Origin: JALORV01 sp963712485
GTDB taxonomy: Bacteria; Pseudomonadota; Gammaproteobacteria; Burkholderiales; Burkholderiaceae_F
Length of the DNA stretch: 64,000 bases
Reading direction: 5' to 3'
Assembly (NCBI GenBank): GCA_963712485.1
Contig: CAVQID010000027.1
Coordinates: forward strand, 62,001 to 126,000
The notes beneath the pieces were generated by a model. The model was not told the DNA's origin, made no database searches, and saw only the letters and a list, made by a program, of their open reading frames with translations. Each line of letters begins with the position of its first letter. Position 1 is the stretch's first letter. Shown piece by piece: positions 8,404-17,129 of the stretch. The position numbers and the translations under genes were made by a program.

Positions 8404-8970
8404 TTGAAGATCAGGACAGCCGCAGTCGCGATGGCTGGTGCGCTTTTATGCGCACTGTCATTCGCCGCCCCCGTTGACAAGCCGCTCACGACCCGTGATG
8501 CCGCGTTGCAGTCCCGCAACGACGGCCAAGGCACGACGACGTATTGGGGGGAGGGGGCGAGCTATGAAATCGTACGGCCCGGAATGACGGTGTTCTTCCT
8601 TCGCCGCGACGACGGCGCGACGGTGCCGCCGATGATTCGCGTCGCCTACGTGGGCAACGTCTGGATCAATGCCCGCAGCGTGACGTTCACCGTCGGCGAA
8701 CGGGTCTACGGACCCTTCGCCGACATCTACGACCGTCCAACCCGCGTCGAGGCAGGGCCGTCGCTGTTCGTCGAGTCGCTGCTGTTCAGCGTCGACACGG
8801 ATGAGAAGTGGCGGATGCTCGAGGGTATCGGCGAGGCCGACGAGCTCGGCCGTCCGGTCGTCGTCGTGATCGATGGTGAGACGCGCTACGGGATTGAGCT
8901 CGATCCGGCCAGCAAGCGTGCGACGGGCAACGTGATCCGTGGTTTCCGCGAGGTCAAGCGATCGCGGTGA
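8404..8970 (+). CDS. Secreted protein of unknown function, TTG start
   Basis: 188 residues. The frame has no suitable ATG at its head; a TTG at 8404 follows a strong purine-rich site (GGGAGGGG at about 8393-8400) and begins a clear signal peptide, MKIRTAAVAMAGALLCALSFAA. The mature part is beta-rich with TYWGEGASYEIVRPGMTVFF, VAYVGNVWINARSVTFTVGE and VVVVIDGETRYGIEL, and has no cysteines, so it is probably a periplasmic domain without disulphides. I do not recognise the family. It converges on the MFS gene (31-base gap) and has no obvious operon partner. Confidence 0.7.
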   Translation: MKIRTAAVAMAGALLCALSFAAPVDKPLTTRDAALQSRNDGQGTTTYWGEGASYEIVRPGMTVFFLRRDDGATVPPMIRVAYVGNVWINARSVTFTVGERVYGPFADIYDRPTRVEAGPSLFVESLLFSVDTDEKWRMLEGIGEADELGRPVVVVIDGETRYGIELDPASKRATGNVIRGFREVKRSR

Positions 8971-9001
8971 CCGGCGGCTTCAGACGCGCTCGGCGGTGAG
9001 A

Positions 9002-10255
9002 TCAGTCGGCGCCCTCAGAGCTTCGCCTGGTGCGCACCGGCAACAGCGTTGCCACGAGGGCGATGACGGCCGCGCCGGCCAGTACCAGAAGCGCACGGTC
9101 CCACGCCGCGGCCGTCTGTCCGGCAGCCTGACCCTGGTCCAGCACCCAGCCGACCAGAGGCTGCAGGATGCCGGCGCCGAGGAAGATGCCGGTGTTGACG
9201 ACCGATGTCGCGATTCCCGAGTACTGCGGCGGGTTGGCTTCCTTGGCGATCGTCCACGACAGCGTGAAGCCGGGTATCAGCAGCCCCATCAGCAGGAACC
9301 ATCCCAGCGTGGCCCATTGCGGCCAGTCGACATGCGCGATCCAAGGTAGCCACGACAGCGTGTAAAGCAGCACGGCGGCGCGCATCAAGCCGCGCCGGCT
9401 GCCGAGCCGGTCGGAAATCATGCCGATGGCGATCGAACCGAACGCGACCCCCAGCAGTAAGAGGCTCGAGTGCTGCGCGGCGACGACGCGGGACATGCCG
9501 TGCACCTGCTGCAGATACGGCACGGCCCACAGCCCGGCGAAGGCCAGGAAGCTGCCGGCGACGCCGAGATTGACGACGAATGGCGGCCAGGTGGCGCGGT
9601 TGGCAAGGACGCGCGCCAACGCGGTCAGCCACGGCACGTGGCCGATCGTCGGGGCCGGCGCATTGATCGCTGCGAAGCCGAGTTCCTCCGGCCGATCGCG
9701 CACGCGCAGCCAGGTCGCGATCGCGAGCAGCGCCGAAAGTATCGCGAGTCCGATGAACACCGTGCGCCAGGAGGTCTGCGTCACGATCCACGCGAGCGGC
9801 GCGCCCGCCACGACCGCGCCGAGATTGCCGGCGAACATCGTTACTCCGGCCAGCGTCGCGAACCGTTGTGGTGTGAACCACACGGCCGAAAGCTTAAGCA
9901 CTGCGATGAATGCAACAGAAACGCCGATGCCGACCAGCGTGCGGCCGACGGCCGCGACTTCCCACACGGGGGCCAGCGCGAAGAGCAGTGATCCTGCGGC
10001 AGCGATCGCCGAGCCCGCGGCGAGAATCTTGCGGGGTCCCAGCGTGTCGGCCAGCACGCCGACCGGAATCTGCAGGACCGTATAGACATAGAAGTAAGTC
10101 GCCGCGAGGGTGCCGAGGACCGTGCTGCTGATGTCGAAGGCGCGCGTGAGCTCGCCGGCGATCGCGGCCGGCGCAGTGCGATGGAAGAACGACAGCACGA
10201 AGCTCGCCAGCGCCAGGCCGAAGACGACGCGACGGGCACCGGCGAGCGAGCGCAC
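9002..10255 (-). CDS. MFS transporter
   Basis: About 417 residues with twelve predicted membrane helices in two blocks of six. The loop between helices 2 and 3 reads GVLADTLGPRKIL, the G-x-x-D-x-x-G-x-R-k MFS signature, and the second half has its degenerate copy ISDRLGSRRGLM. The inner-membrane transporter resembles the sugar-phosphate/organic-acid MFS group; the substrate is not predictable. No ATG exists at the head; the GTG at 10255 before RSLAGARRVVFGLALASF is the best start. It lies 17 bases after the ClpX-like stop and may share its transcript. Confidence 0.85.
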   Translation of the reverse strand: MRSLAGARRVVFGLALASFVLSFFHRTAPAAIAGELTRAFDISSTVLGTLAATYFYVYTVLQIPVGVLADTLGPRKILAAGSAIAAAGSLLFALAPVWEVAAVGRTLVGIGVSVAFIAVLKLSAVWFTPQRFATLAGVTMFAGNLGAVVAGAPLAWIVTQTSWRTVFIGLAILSALLAIATWLRVRDRPEELGFAAINAPAPTIGHVPWLTALARVLANRATWPPFVVNLGVAGSFLAFAGLWAVPYLQQVHGMSRVVAAQHSSLLLLGVAFGSIAIGMISDRLGSRRGLMRAAVLLYTLSWLPWIAHVDWPQWATLGWFLLMGLLIPGFTLSWTIAKEANPPQYSGIATSVVNTGIFLGAGILQPLVGWVLDQGQAAGQTAAAWDRALLVLAGAAVIALVATLLPVRTRRSSEGAD

Positions 10256-10272
10256 GACTCGATCCAGCGGCG

Positions 10273-11295
10273 CTATTGCGTCGGGGCGGTGCGGAAGTAG
10301 CGCGGCTCGTTGAAGAGCGAGGAGATCTCGACGCGCTTGACTTCGGGATGGTCGGGTACGGCGAAGAGCACCGGTGTGATGACTTCCTCGAAGAGGCCGC
10401 GCAGGCTGCGCGCTCCGGACTTGTACTCGATCGCCAGGTCGGCGATCTCCTCGAACGCGCGCTCGGCCACGACGAGTTCGACCCCTTCGTTCTTCAGGAT
10501 CGCCTGAAACTGGCGATAGATGCAGTTGCGCGGCTCCGTCATGATCCGCACCAGCATGTCGCGCGACAGGTCCTGAAAGCGCGCGACTATGGCGAGCCGT
10601 CCCGTGAACTCCGGGATCAGGCCGAATTCCACCAGGTCGGTCGGCTTCACGCGCGCATTCAGCCGGGTCGAGGATGCGCTGGTTGTCATCGCTCGAGGTG
10701 GCGACGAAACCATAGCCGTGGCTGTGCGACATGATTTCGTCGAGCCCGACGAACGCGCCGCCGCAGATGAAGAGCACGTTCGTCGTGTCGAGGTACTGGC
10801 CGCTGCGCAGCCGCACCGGGGCGCCTTCCATGATCTTCAGCATCGCGTGCTGCACGCTTTCGCCCGAAGTTCCGCGGCCCTGCGCATCACTGATCGCGCG
10901 CAGCTTGTCGATCTCGTCGATGAAAACGATGCCCTGCTGCGTCCGCGCCAGGTCACCTTCGGCCTTGTCGTGCAGGCGTTCGAGGATGGCTTCGATCTCG
11001 TCGTTGACATAGCGCGACTGCGCCAGCGACGTGGCATCGGCGGTGACGAAAGGCACCTTCAGCAGCCGGGCAAGCGACTCGCAGACCAGCGTCTTGCCGG
11101 TTCCGGTGGGCCCGACCAGCAGCACGTTGCTCTTGGTGATCTCCACGCCTTCTTCCTGGGAACGCGCGATCTTCTTGTAGTGCGCGTACACCGCGACCGC
11201 GAGCGACGCGCTTGGCCTCGTCCTGGCCGACTACGTATTGGTCGAGATGCGCGACGATGGCGCTCGGGGTCAGGCGACTATCGAGCAGGGCTCAT
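10273..11295 (-). CDS. ClpX-like AAA+ ATPase lacking the zinc-binding domain, frameshifted
   Basis: About 340 residues against about 420 for ClpX. The N-terminal reading LTPSAIVAHLDQYVVGQDEAK enters the AAA+ core directly, so the Cys4 zinc domain is missing. Walker A GPTGTGKT lies at about 11090-11113, and Walker B FIDEIDK and the ClpX-specific FICGGAF and FGLIPEFTGRL follow. Two functional loops differ: the pore-1 loop GYVG reads RYVN (11003-11014), and the ClpP-docking IGF loop is shortened to GYGF (near 10690). Indels near 10665, 11205 and 11280 break the frame. This is not the clpP-linked clpX, so I read it as a divergent paralogue of unknown client range. Confidence 0.72.
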
Positions 11296-11311
11296 GTGTC
11301 GGCTACGTGAC

Positions 11312-12355
11312 TCAGGAGCGCTGAGCGTAGCGCCATCCGAGTCCGGCCAGCGTGCGGGCGTTCTCGCCCGACTGCAGTGCGTTGTTCGACGAGGCGAGCC
11401 CTTCGGTGGCCCGCTTGTAGACCCCCTGCAGGATCGCAGCGATGCGGAACAGGTTGTAGGCGAGGTAGAAGTTCCAGTTCTCGATCGCGCGGCGGCCGGT
11501 GCGCTCCACGTAGCGGCGGATGTACTCCGATTCTTCCGGAATGCCGAGGGCGGCGTGATCGAGGCCGGCAATGCCGCGGAATGCGCCGGGCGGGATATGC
11601 CAGCTCATGCAGTGGTACGAGAAGTCGGCGAGCGGGTGCCCCAGCGTCGAGAGCTCCCAGTCGAGGATCGCGATGATGCGCGGCTCGCTCGGGTGGAAGA
11701 TCAGGTTGTCCATGCGATAGTCGCCGTGCACGATGGTGGTTTCGTCGCCCGGCGGGATGTGGGCCGGCAACCAGTCGATCAGTCGGTTCATCGCGTCAAC
11801 GGGTTCGGTTTCGGACGCGCGATACTGCTTGCTCCAGCGTCCGATCTGGCGCTCGAAATAGTTGCCCGCCTTGCCGTAATCAGAAAGGCCGGCCCGCTCG
11901 ATATCGACCGTGTGCAGGCGTGCGATGACGCGGTTCATCTCGTCGTAGATCGCACTGCGCTCCGCGTTTGAGACGCCCGGCAGCGACTGCTCCCAGAAAA
12001 TGCGGCCCTCGACATGCTCCATCAGGTAGAACGCGCGTCCGATCACGCTCTCGTCTTCGACCAGCAGCAACGTCCAGGGCACCGGAATGCCCTGTGACGC
12101 GAGCGCCCGCATCACGTGGAACTCGCGCTCGATCGCGTGGGCCGAGGGCAGCAGTTTGGCCGCGGGCCCCGGTTTGCTGCGCATCACGTACCTGGCGGTG
12201 GACGTCGACAGCAGATAGGTGGGGTTCGATTGCCCGCCCTGGAATTGCTGCACTTCAAGCGGTCCGCGGAACTCCGGCAGGTGGCGTTCCAGATGCGCCT
12301 GCAGGCTTGCCGTATCGAAAGCATGCCGTGGGGTGACTGCCCCGAGCTGATTCAT
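11312..12355 (-). CDS. Phosphotransferase family protein (APH/ACAD10-11 kinase type)
   Basis: 347 residues of the aminoglycoside-phosphotransferase fold. The catalytic loop IVHGDYRMDNLIFHP and the metal-binding ILDWELSTLGHPLADFSY are intact, and the GGQSNPTYLL nucleotide loop is at the N-terminus. This subgroup matches the kinase domain of ACAD10/ACAD11 and bacterial LvaA-type enzymes, which phosphorylate hydroxyacyl-CoA intermediates rather than antibiotics. Its ATG overlaps the TGA of the upstream phosphatase gene (ATGA), and a CoA-transferase-type gene precedes that, which fits acyl-CoA metabolism. It is unlikely to be a resistance gene. Confidence 0.85.
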   Translation of the reverse strand: MNQLGAVTPRHAFDTASLQAHLERHLPEFRGPLEVQQFQGGQSNPTYLLSTSTARYVMRSKPGPAAKLLPSAHAIEREFHVMRALASQGIPVPWTLLLVEDESVIGRAFYLMEHVEGRIFWEQSLPGVSNAERSAIYDEMNRVIARLHTVDIERAGLSDYGKAGNYFERQIGRWSKQYRASETEPVDAMNRLIDWLPAHIPPGDETTIVHGDYRMDNLIFHPSEPRIIAILDWELSTLGHPLADFSYHCMSWHIPPGAFRGIAGLDHAALGIPEESEYIRRYVERTGRRAIENWNFYLAYNLFRIAAILQGVYKRATEGLASSNNALQSGENARTLAGLGWRYAQRS

Positions 12356-13074
12356 GCGGGATCTCCAAGATCGCTGCGTTGCTGGCGCAGCTTCAGGTAC
12401 TTCTCGAGCAGGTGTTCCATCGTCGACAGCCTCGTCGTCGTCTGCAGCGTGTCGATCGGGCAGAAATTGACGATACGCACGACACTGGTCGCCGGGCCGT
12501 TTCCGACATCGATGATATTCAGGCAGCCGGTGTCCTGCGCGAGCCCGCCGAGGAAGACGGACTGGCCGGTGAGAAACCACGACAGCAGCCCGCGGTTAAC
12601 ACCGCCATGCAGCACCATCAGCGCCGTGTCCCAGTCCTTCAGGGCCAGCAGCCGCTGCAACGCGGGTAGCGTCCGATCGAGCAGCGCGCCAATCGTCTCG
12701 CCGTCGAGAAACTGCGTTTCCCGCGGAACCGGACCTTCGAAGGCGCCGATGAATGCCTCGCGCAGCTTCGCGTCCGGAATGCTTGCGAGGTGTCCGGGCT
12801 TAATTTCCTGAAGTTCGGGCCAGTGCTCGGTCAGCGGCGCGACGTTCGCGGCAGACAGCACGTGCTCGGCGGTCTGCCGGGTACGCAGCAGCCCGCTGGT
12901 AATGGCGCGGTCGATGCGCACCCCGGCCGCCGCGAGCGCCGACCCCATGGCCCGCGCCTGCTCGATCCCGGCCGGCGTCAGTGGCACCTCGTCCGGCGGC
13001 AGCGGGCGGCCATCCGTGGCGAAGTAGTCGACCGCGCCATGGCGCATCAGCAGCAGTCGACGTCGCTCGATCAT
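12352..13074 (-). CDS. Histidine phosphatase family protein
   Basis: 240 residues. LLMRHGAVDY at the N-terminus holds the catalytic RHG histidine (residues 11-13). ITSGLLRTRQTAE supplies the second arginine, and MVLHGGVNRGLLSWFL carries the second catalytic histidine in a GGV context. Histidine phosphatases act on small phospho-metabolites or phosphoproteins; the substrate is open. Both of its ends overlap neighbours by 4 bases (CoA-transferase upstream, APH-type kinase downstream), so the three are one transcriptional unit. A kinase and a phosphatase made in equal amounts may act on the same intermediate; this is inference. Confidence 0.85.
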   Translation of the reverse strand: MIERRRLLLMRHGAVDYFATDGRPLPPDEVPLTPAGIEQARAMGSALAAAGVRIDRAITSGLLRTRQTAEHVLSAANVAPLTEHWPELQEIKPGHLASIPDAKLREAFIGAFEGPVPRETQFLDGETIGALLDRTLPALQRLLALKDWDTALMVLHGGVNRGLLSWFLTGQSVFLGGLAQDTGCLNIIDVGNGPATSVVRIVNFCPIDTLQTTTRLSTMEHLLEKYLKLRQQRSDLGDPA

Positions 13075-14279
13075 GCGGACTCCCTGACGATCTTTCGCGC
13101 AAGCAGGTCGCTGATTTCGGTGGCGGCGAGGCCAAGTTCGGCAAGCAGTGCACGTGTGTGCTGTCCCGCGCGCGGCGCCGGGGCCGGGAGCAGGTCGTGA
13201 CCCGACACATGAGCCAGCGGGCCAACTTCGGTCACCGCGCCACGGCGAAAGACGACGCCACGCGCTTGCGCCTGATCATGCGCCAGCGCTTCCGCCGGCG
13301 TCAGTACCGACGTCACGCAGGCATCAACATCGGCGAACACGCGGATCCAGTGTGCGAGCGCCTGGCTGCGAATCCGATCAGCGACCCGCATGATCGTCTG
13401 CTGCGCGGCCGAGGAGCCGGGTACTTCGCCGTAGGCCCAGTGCCGCGCACGCAGATCGTCGAGGCCTGCGGCCGCGCAGAACGTCTGCCAGAACTTTAGC
13501 TCCAGCGCACCGACGGCAAGATGGCGATCATCGGCGGTTGCATAGACGCGATAGCAGGCGGCGCCGCCGGTCAGCAGCGTGCTGCCCGCCACGGGAGTCG
13601 AGCCCGCATCCAGCTCGGCGTGCGGGAAGTAGTGGTGCACCAGCAGCGCTTCGGTCATCGCGACGTCGACCCAGCGTCCCTGTCCGGTGCGCTGAGCGCC
13701 CAGCAGCGCGATGAGCAGTGCCGACAGCCCGGCGAGCGCGCCGCCCAGAAGATCGCCGAGTTGAAGGTTCGGCACGGCCGGATCGCCGCTCGAGCGGATC
13801 TGTTCGAGTACGCCACTGGTGGCGATGTAGTTGATGTCGTGCCCGGCCTTCTGGGACAGCGGACCGGTCTGGCCGTACCCGGAGATCGAGCACAGCACCA
13901 GTCTCGGATTGCGCTCGTGCAGCACGTCCCAGCCCAGCCCGAGCCGCTCCAGAACGCCTGGCCGGAAACTTTCGACGACGGCATCGGCGCGCCCGGCAAG
14001 CTCGAGCAGCAGTTCGCGGCCACGCGCCTGCTTCAGATCGATGGCGATCGAACGCTTGCCGCGATTGGCCGCTTCGAAGGCCGGATTGACCAGTGCACCC
14101 TCGGCGTTGGGCACCTGCGGCGCGAAATCACGCATGTAGTCGCCATCACCGGTGTCCTCGATCTTGATGACATCCGCGCCGTAGTCGGCAAGATGCATCG
14201 TCGCCGCCGGTCCGGGCAGCAGCCGCGTCAGGTCGAGGATGCGAAGTCCGGTCAGCGGAGCAGTCATTGGGGCGCTCAC
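13071..14279 (-). CDS. CaiB/BaiF CoA-transferase family protein, alpha-methylacyl-CoA racemase-like
   Basis: 402 residues of the class III CoA-transferase fold. The residues that make the racemase active site are present: His147 in AGHDINY, Asp176 in LQLGDLLGG and a Glu in the AVGALELKFW segment. This combination favours alpha-methylacyl-CoA racemase over formyl-CoA transferase. GTG at 14277-14279 overlaps the TGA of the ABC-F gene (GTGA); an ATG at codon 5 is an alternative start. AMACR-type enzymes epimerise 2-methyl branched acyl-CoAs before beta-oxidation. A CoA-transferase remains possible. Confidence 0.82.
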   Translation of the reverse strand: MSAPMTAPLTGLRILDLTRLLPGPAATMHLADYGADVIKIEDTGDGDYMRDFAPQVPNAEGALVNPAFEAANRGKRSIAIDLKQARGRELLLELAGRADAVVESFRPGVLERLGLGWDVLHERNPRLVLCSISGYGQTGPLSQKAGHDINYIATSGVLEQIRSSGDPAVPNLQLGDLLGGALAGLSALLIALLGAQRTGQGRWVDVAMTEALLVHHYFPHAELDAGSTPVAGSTLLTGGAACYRVYATADDRHLAVGALELKFWQTFCAAAGLDDLRARHWAYGEVPGSSAAQQTIMRVADRIRSQALAHWIRVFADVDACVTSVLTPAEALAHDQAQARGVVFRRGAVTEVGPLAHVSGHDLLPAPAPRAGQHTRALLAELGLAATEISDLLARKIVRESA

Positions 14280-16169
14280 GCGATCGCCTCCAGCTCGGTC
14301 GTGATCGTGATCCAGCTCGCCTCGAGTTCCTCGACGCGCCCCGCGAGTTCACCGCGACGCTTCAGCGTTGCCGCGACATGGTCGTCGTTGCCCGAGTGGT
14401 AGAAGTCCGGATCCGAGAGCTGCGCATCGAGTTCACGCAATTCATGCGATACGCGTGTCAGTTCGTCCTCGAGCCGCTTCAGCTTGTTCTGCAGCGGCCG
14501 GCGCGAATCGGCAATGCGTTGCCGCGCGGCGGCCTCCTGTTTGCGTTGCGCCCGTCGATTCGGCGTGTCTTCTGCAGCGCCACCATCGGTCCGGTCACGG
14601 CGGCTCGCCAGCACCAGCGCGGCGTAATCGTCGAGGTCGCCGTCGAAAGCTGCGACGCGGCCATCGTGTACCAGCCAGAGCTGGTCGCAGGCGGCGCGCA
14701 GCAGGTGGCGGTCGTGCGAGACCAGCAGCAGCGCACCTTCATAGGACGACAGCGCCATCGTCAGGGCTTCGCGCGTTTCCATGTCGAGATGATTGGTCGG
14801 TTCGTCGAGCAGCAGCAGGTTGGGGCGCTGCCATGCGATCAGTGCCAGAGCGCAGCGCGCCTTCTCGCCGCCCGACATCGGGCCCAGCGGCGTCGTCGCC
14901 ATCTCGCCCGGAAAGCGATAGTTGCCGAGGAAGTCGCGCAGTTCCTGTTCGCGTGCCTCGGGCGCCAGGCGGCGCAGGTGCGCGAGTCGGCGTCTCATCA
15001 GCGCGCAGCTGGTCGAGCTGGTGCTGCGCGAAGTAGCCGATTGCCAGCCCCTGGCCGCGCAGCAGTTCGCCGGAGAGCGGGACCAGCTCACGCGCAACCG
15101 CCTTCACCAGCGTCGACTTGCCCGCACCGTTGACCCCGAGGATGCCGATGCGGTCACCGGCACGCACGGAGAGTCTGATTCCCGAGAGCACGGTGCGATT
15201 GCCGTAACCGAGCGCCAGGTTGTCGGCATCGAGCAGGCGCTCGGGTACACGCACCGGCTCGGGAAACTCGAAGCGCCATTCGCGTCGTGCACGCACCGGC
15301 TCGATGACGGTCAACCGCTCCAGCATCTTGAGGCGGCTCTGCGCCTGCCGCGCCTTCGTCGCCTGTGCACGGAAACGGTCGACGAACTGCTGCAGATGCG
15401 CCGCGGTTCGCGCATAGGCCCTGGCCGCAGCATCCTGCTGCTTCTGCTGTTCCAGCCACGCAAGCTCGAAGGCGGTGTAGTCGCCCGAGTAACGCCGGAT
15501 GGTGCCCAGATCGACGTGCCAGACGGTCTCGACAATGCGGTCGAGGAACTCGCGGTCGTGCGAGATCACCAGCACCGTGGCCGGCTGACGTCGCAGCCAG
15601 GCTTCGAGCCAGACCACCGAATCCAGGTCGAGATGGTTGGTCGGCTCATCCAGCAGCAGCAATTCGGCAGGTCGCAGCAGCGCGCGCGCCAGTGCCAGCC
15701 GGTTGCGCCACCCGCCGGAGAAGGCAGTCACCGGACGCGCTGCATCGGCCGACGAAAAGCCGAGGCCGTGCATCACGGTCTGCGCCGAAGCAACGATTGC
15801 GCCTTCGTTGAGCTCAGCCAGCGCGGCGTGGGCGTGGGCCAGCCGCATTTCGTCGTGGCTGGCTTCGGCGGCCGCCAGTTCCTCCCGGGCGGCCATCAGC
15901 GGCGCGTGGCCCGCCAGCACGTAGTCGAGCGCCGGCTGCGCGCCGCCCTCGATATCCTGTGCGACGTGGGCAACGCGCTGCGGCTTCGGTGCCTCGATCG
16001 TGCCGGCTTCGACACCGAGGTCGCCGAGGACCGCTGCGAAAAGGCTCGACTTGCCGCAGCCGTTCGCGCCAACGAGTCCGATGCGCTCACCCGGCCGGGC
16101 GATCAACGAGACGCCTTTGTACAGCGTGCGGGCACCGCGCGCGATCGCGACGTCGATCAGCCTGAGCAT
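14276..16169 (-). CDS. ABC-F family ATP-binding protein (YheS-like), one frameshift
   Basis: About 630 residues, two ABC ATPase domains and no membrane segment. The first has GLVGANGCGKSS, the signature FSGGWRN and LLLLDEPTNHLDLDS. The second has GILGVNGAGKST, MSGGEKARCAL and LLLLDEPTNHLDMET. A linker rich in Gln/Lys/Arg lies between them and a charged coiled coil closes the protein, as in YheS/Uup. ABC-F proteins act at the ribosomal E site or in other nucleic-acid processes. One indel near 14990 splits the second domain. It precedes the CoA-transferase gene with a 4-base overlap. Confidence 0.88.
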
Positions 16170-16229
16170 CGGTGAATCTGACCCTGGTGCGTCACCGGTA
16201 GCAGTGAAGTGCCTGCGACGGTGTCGGAC

Positions 16230-17129
16230 CTAGGGCAGCTCCTCCTGCCGTGCAAGAAACACCATGTCGTCACCGGCGCTGGTGGTGAGCCAGGTGAGCG
16301 GCAGGTCGCTGAAGGCCTTTTCCGCTGCCGCGCGGCCATCACCCACCTCGACAATCAGCATGCCGCCGCGCTTCAGGTGACCGCGTGCCTGACGCACGAG
16401 CGTCTTGACGAAATTCATGCCGTCGATGCCGCCGGCGAGCGCGAGTTTGGGCTCGTGCATGTACTCGGCGGGCAGCTTTGCCATCGCCGCGTCCGTGACA
16501 TACGGAGGATTGCACACGATCAGGTCGTAGCGCTTGGTGCCCAGGGCCGAGAACAGGTCGGACTTGACCGGACTGACGCGTTGCTCGAGCTGGTAGTCCG
16601 CCACGTTGCGCCGCGCGACCTGCAGCGCGTCGGCCGAGATGTCGGCGGCGTCGACCTTGGCATTCGGAAAGACATCGGCGGCCATGATGGCCAGGCAGCC
16701 GGAGCCGGTGCACATGTCGAGCACGTCGCCGACCGCGGCGGGATCCTTGATCCAGGGAGTGAGGCCTTCGTCGAGCAGCTCGCCAATGAACGAGCGCGGA
16801 ACGATGACGCGCTCATCGACGTAGAACTTGTAGCCGCGCAGCCAGGCTTCGTTCAGCAGGTAGGCGGCCGGCAGCCGTTTCTTCACCCGCCGGTCGATGA
16901 CCTGCAGCAGGTCGTTGATCTCGGCGTGGGTCAGATAGGCGTCGGCGAAGAACTCCAGACGTTCGAGAGGCAGCTTCAGCGTGCGCATCACGATGTAGGC
17001 GGCTTCCTCGAACGCGTCAGCCTGGCCGTGACCGAACGAAAGCTGGGTCTCGTTGAAGCGGGTTACGGCATAGCGCAGCACATCGCGCAAGGTGCGCAGG
17101 TTGGCCTGTGCGTCGATCAGCGTCGTCAT
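16230..17129 (-). CDS. prmB: 50S ribosomal protein L3 N5-glutamine methyltransferase PrmB
   Basis: 299 residues. Motif I VLDMCTGSGCLAI and the catalytic NPPY in LIVCNPPYVTD (Gln amide methyltransferases) are intact, and the N-terminal helical domain LRDVLRYAVTRFNE is the PrmB type rather than PrmC. It methylates the glutamine of ribosomal protein L3 during 50S assembly. Its ATG overlaps the dapE TGA by 4 bases, the common betaproteobacterial dapE-prmB arrangement. Confidence 0.93.
   Translation of the reverse strand: MTTLIDAQANLRTLRDVLRYAVTRFNETQLSFGHGQADAFEEAAYIVMRTLKLPLERLEFFADAYLTHAEINDLLQVIDRRVKKRLPAAYLLNEAWLRGYKFYVDERVIVPRSFIGELLDEGLTPWIKDPAAVGDVLDMCTGSGCLAIMAADVFPNAKVDAADISADALQVARRNVADYQLEQRVSPVKSDLFSALGTKRYDLIVCNPPYVTDAAMAKLPAEYMHEPKLALAGGIDGMNFVKTLVRQARGHLKRGGMLIVEVGDGRAAAEKAFSDLPLTWLTTSAGDDMVFLARQEELP

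Noticed and set aside
10589..11971. 460-residue plus-strand frame over the ClpX-like and kinase genes
   Set aside because: It is an antisense shadow of two genes that have intact catalytic motifs on the minus strand.
11312..12355. Aminoglycoside resistance gene
   Set aside because: The APH fold is shared, but the sequence motifs and the CoA-transferase/phosphatase context match the ACAD10/11-like metabolic kinases.
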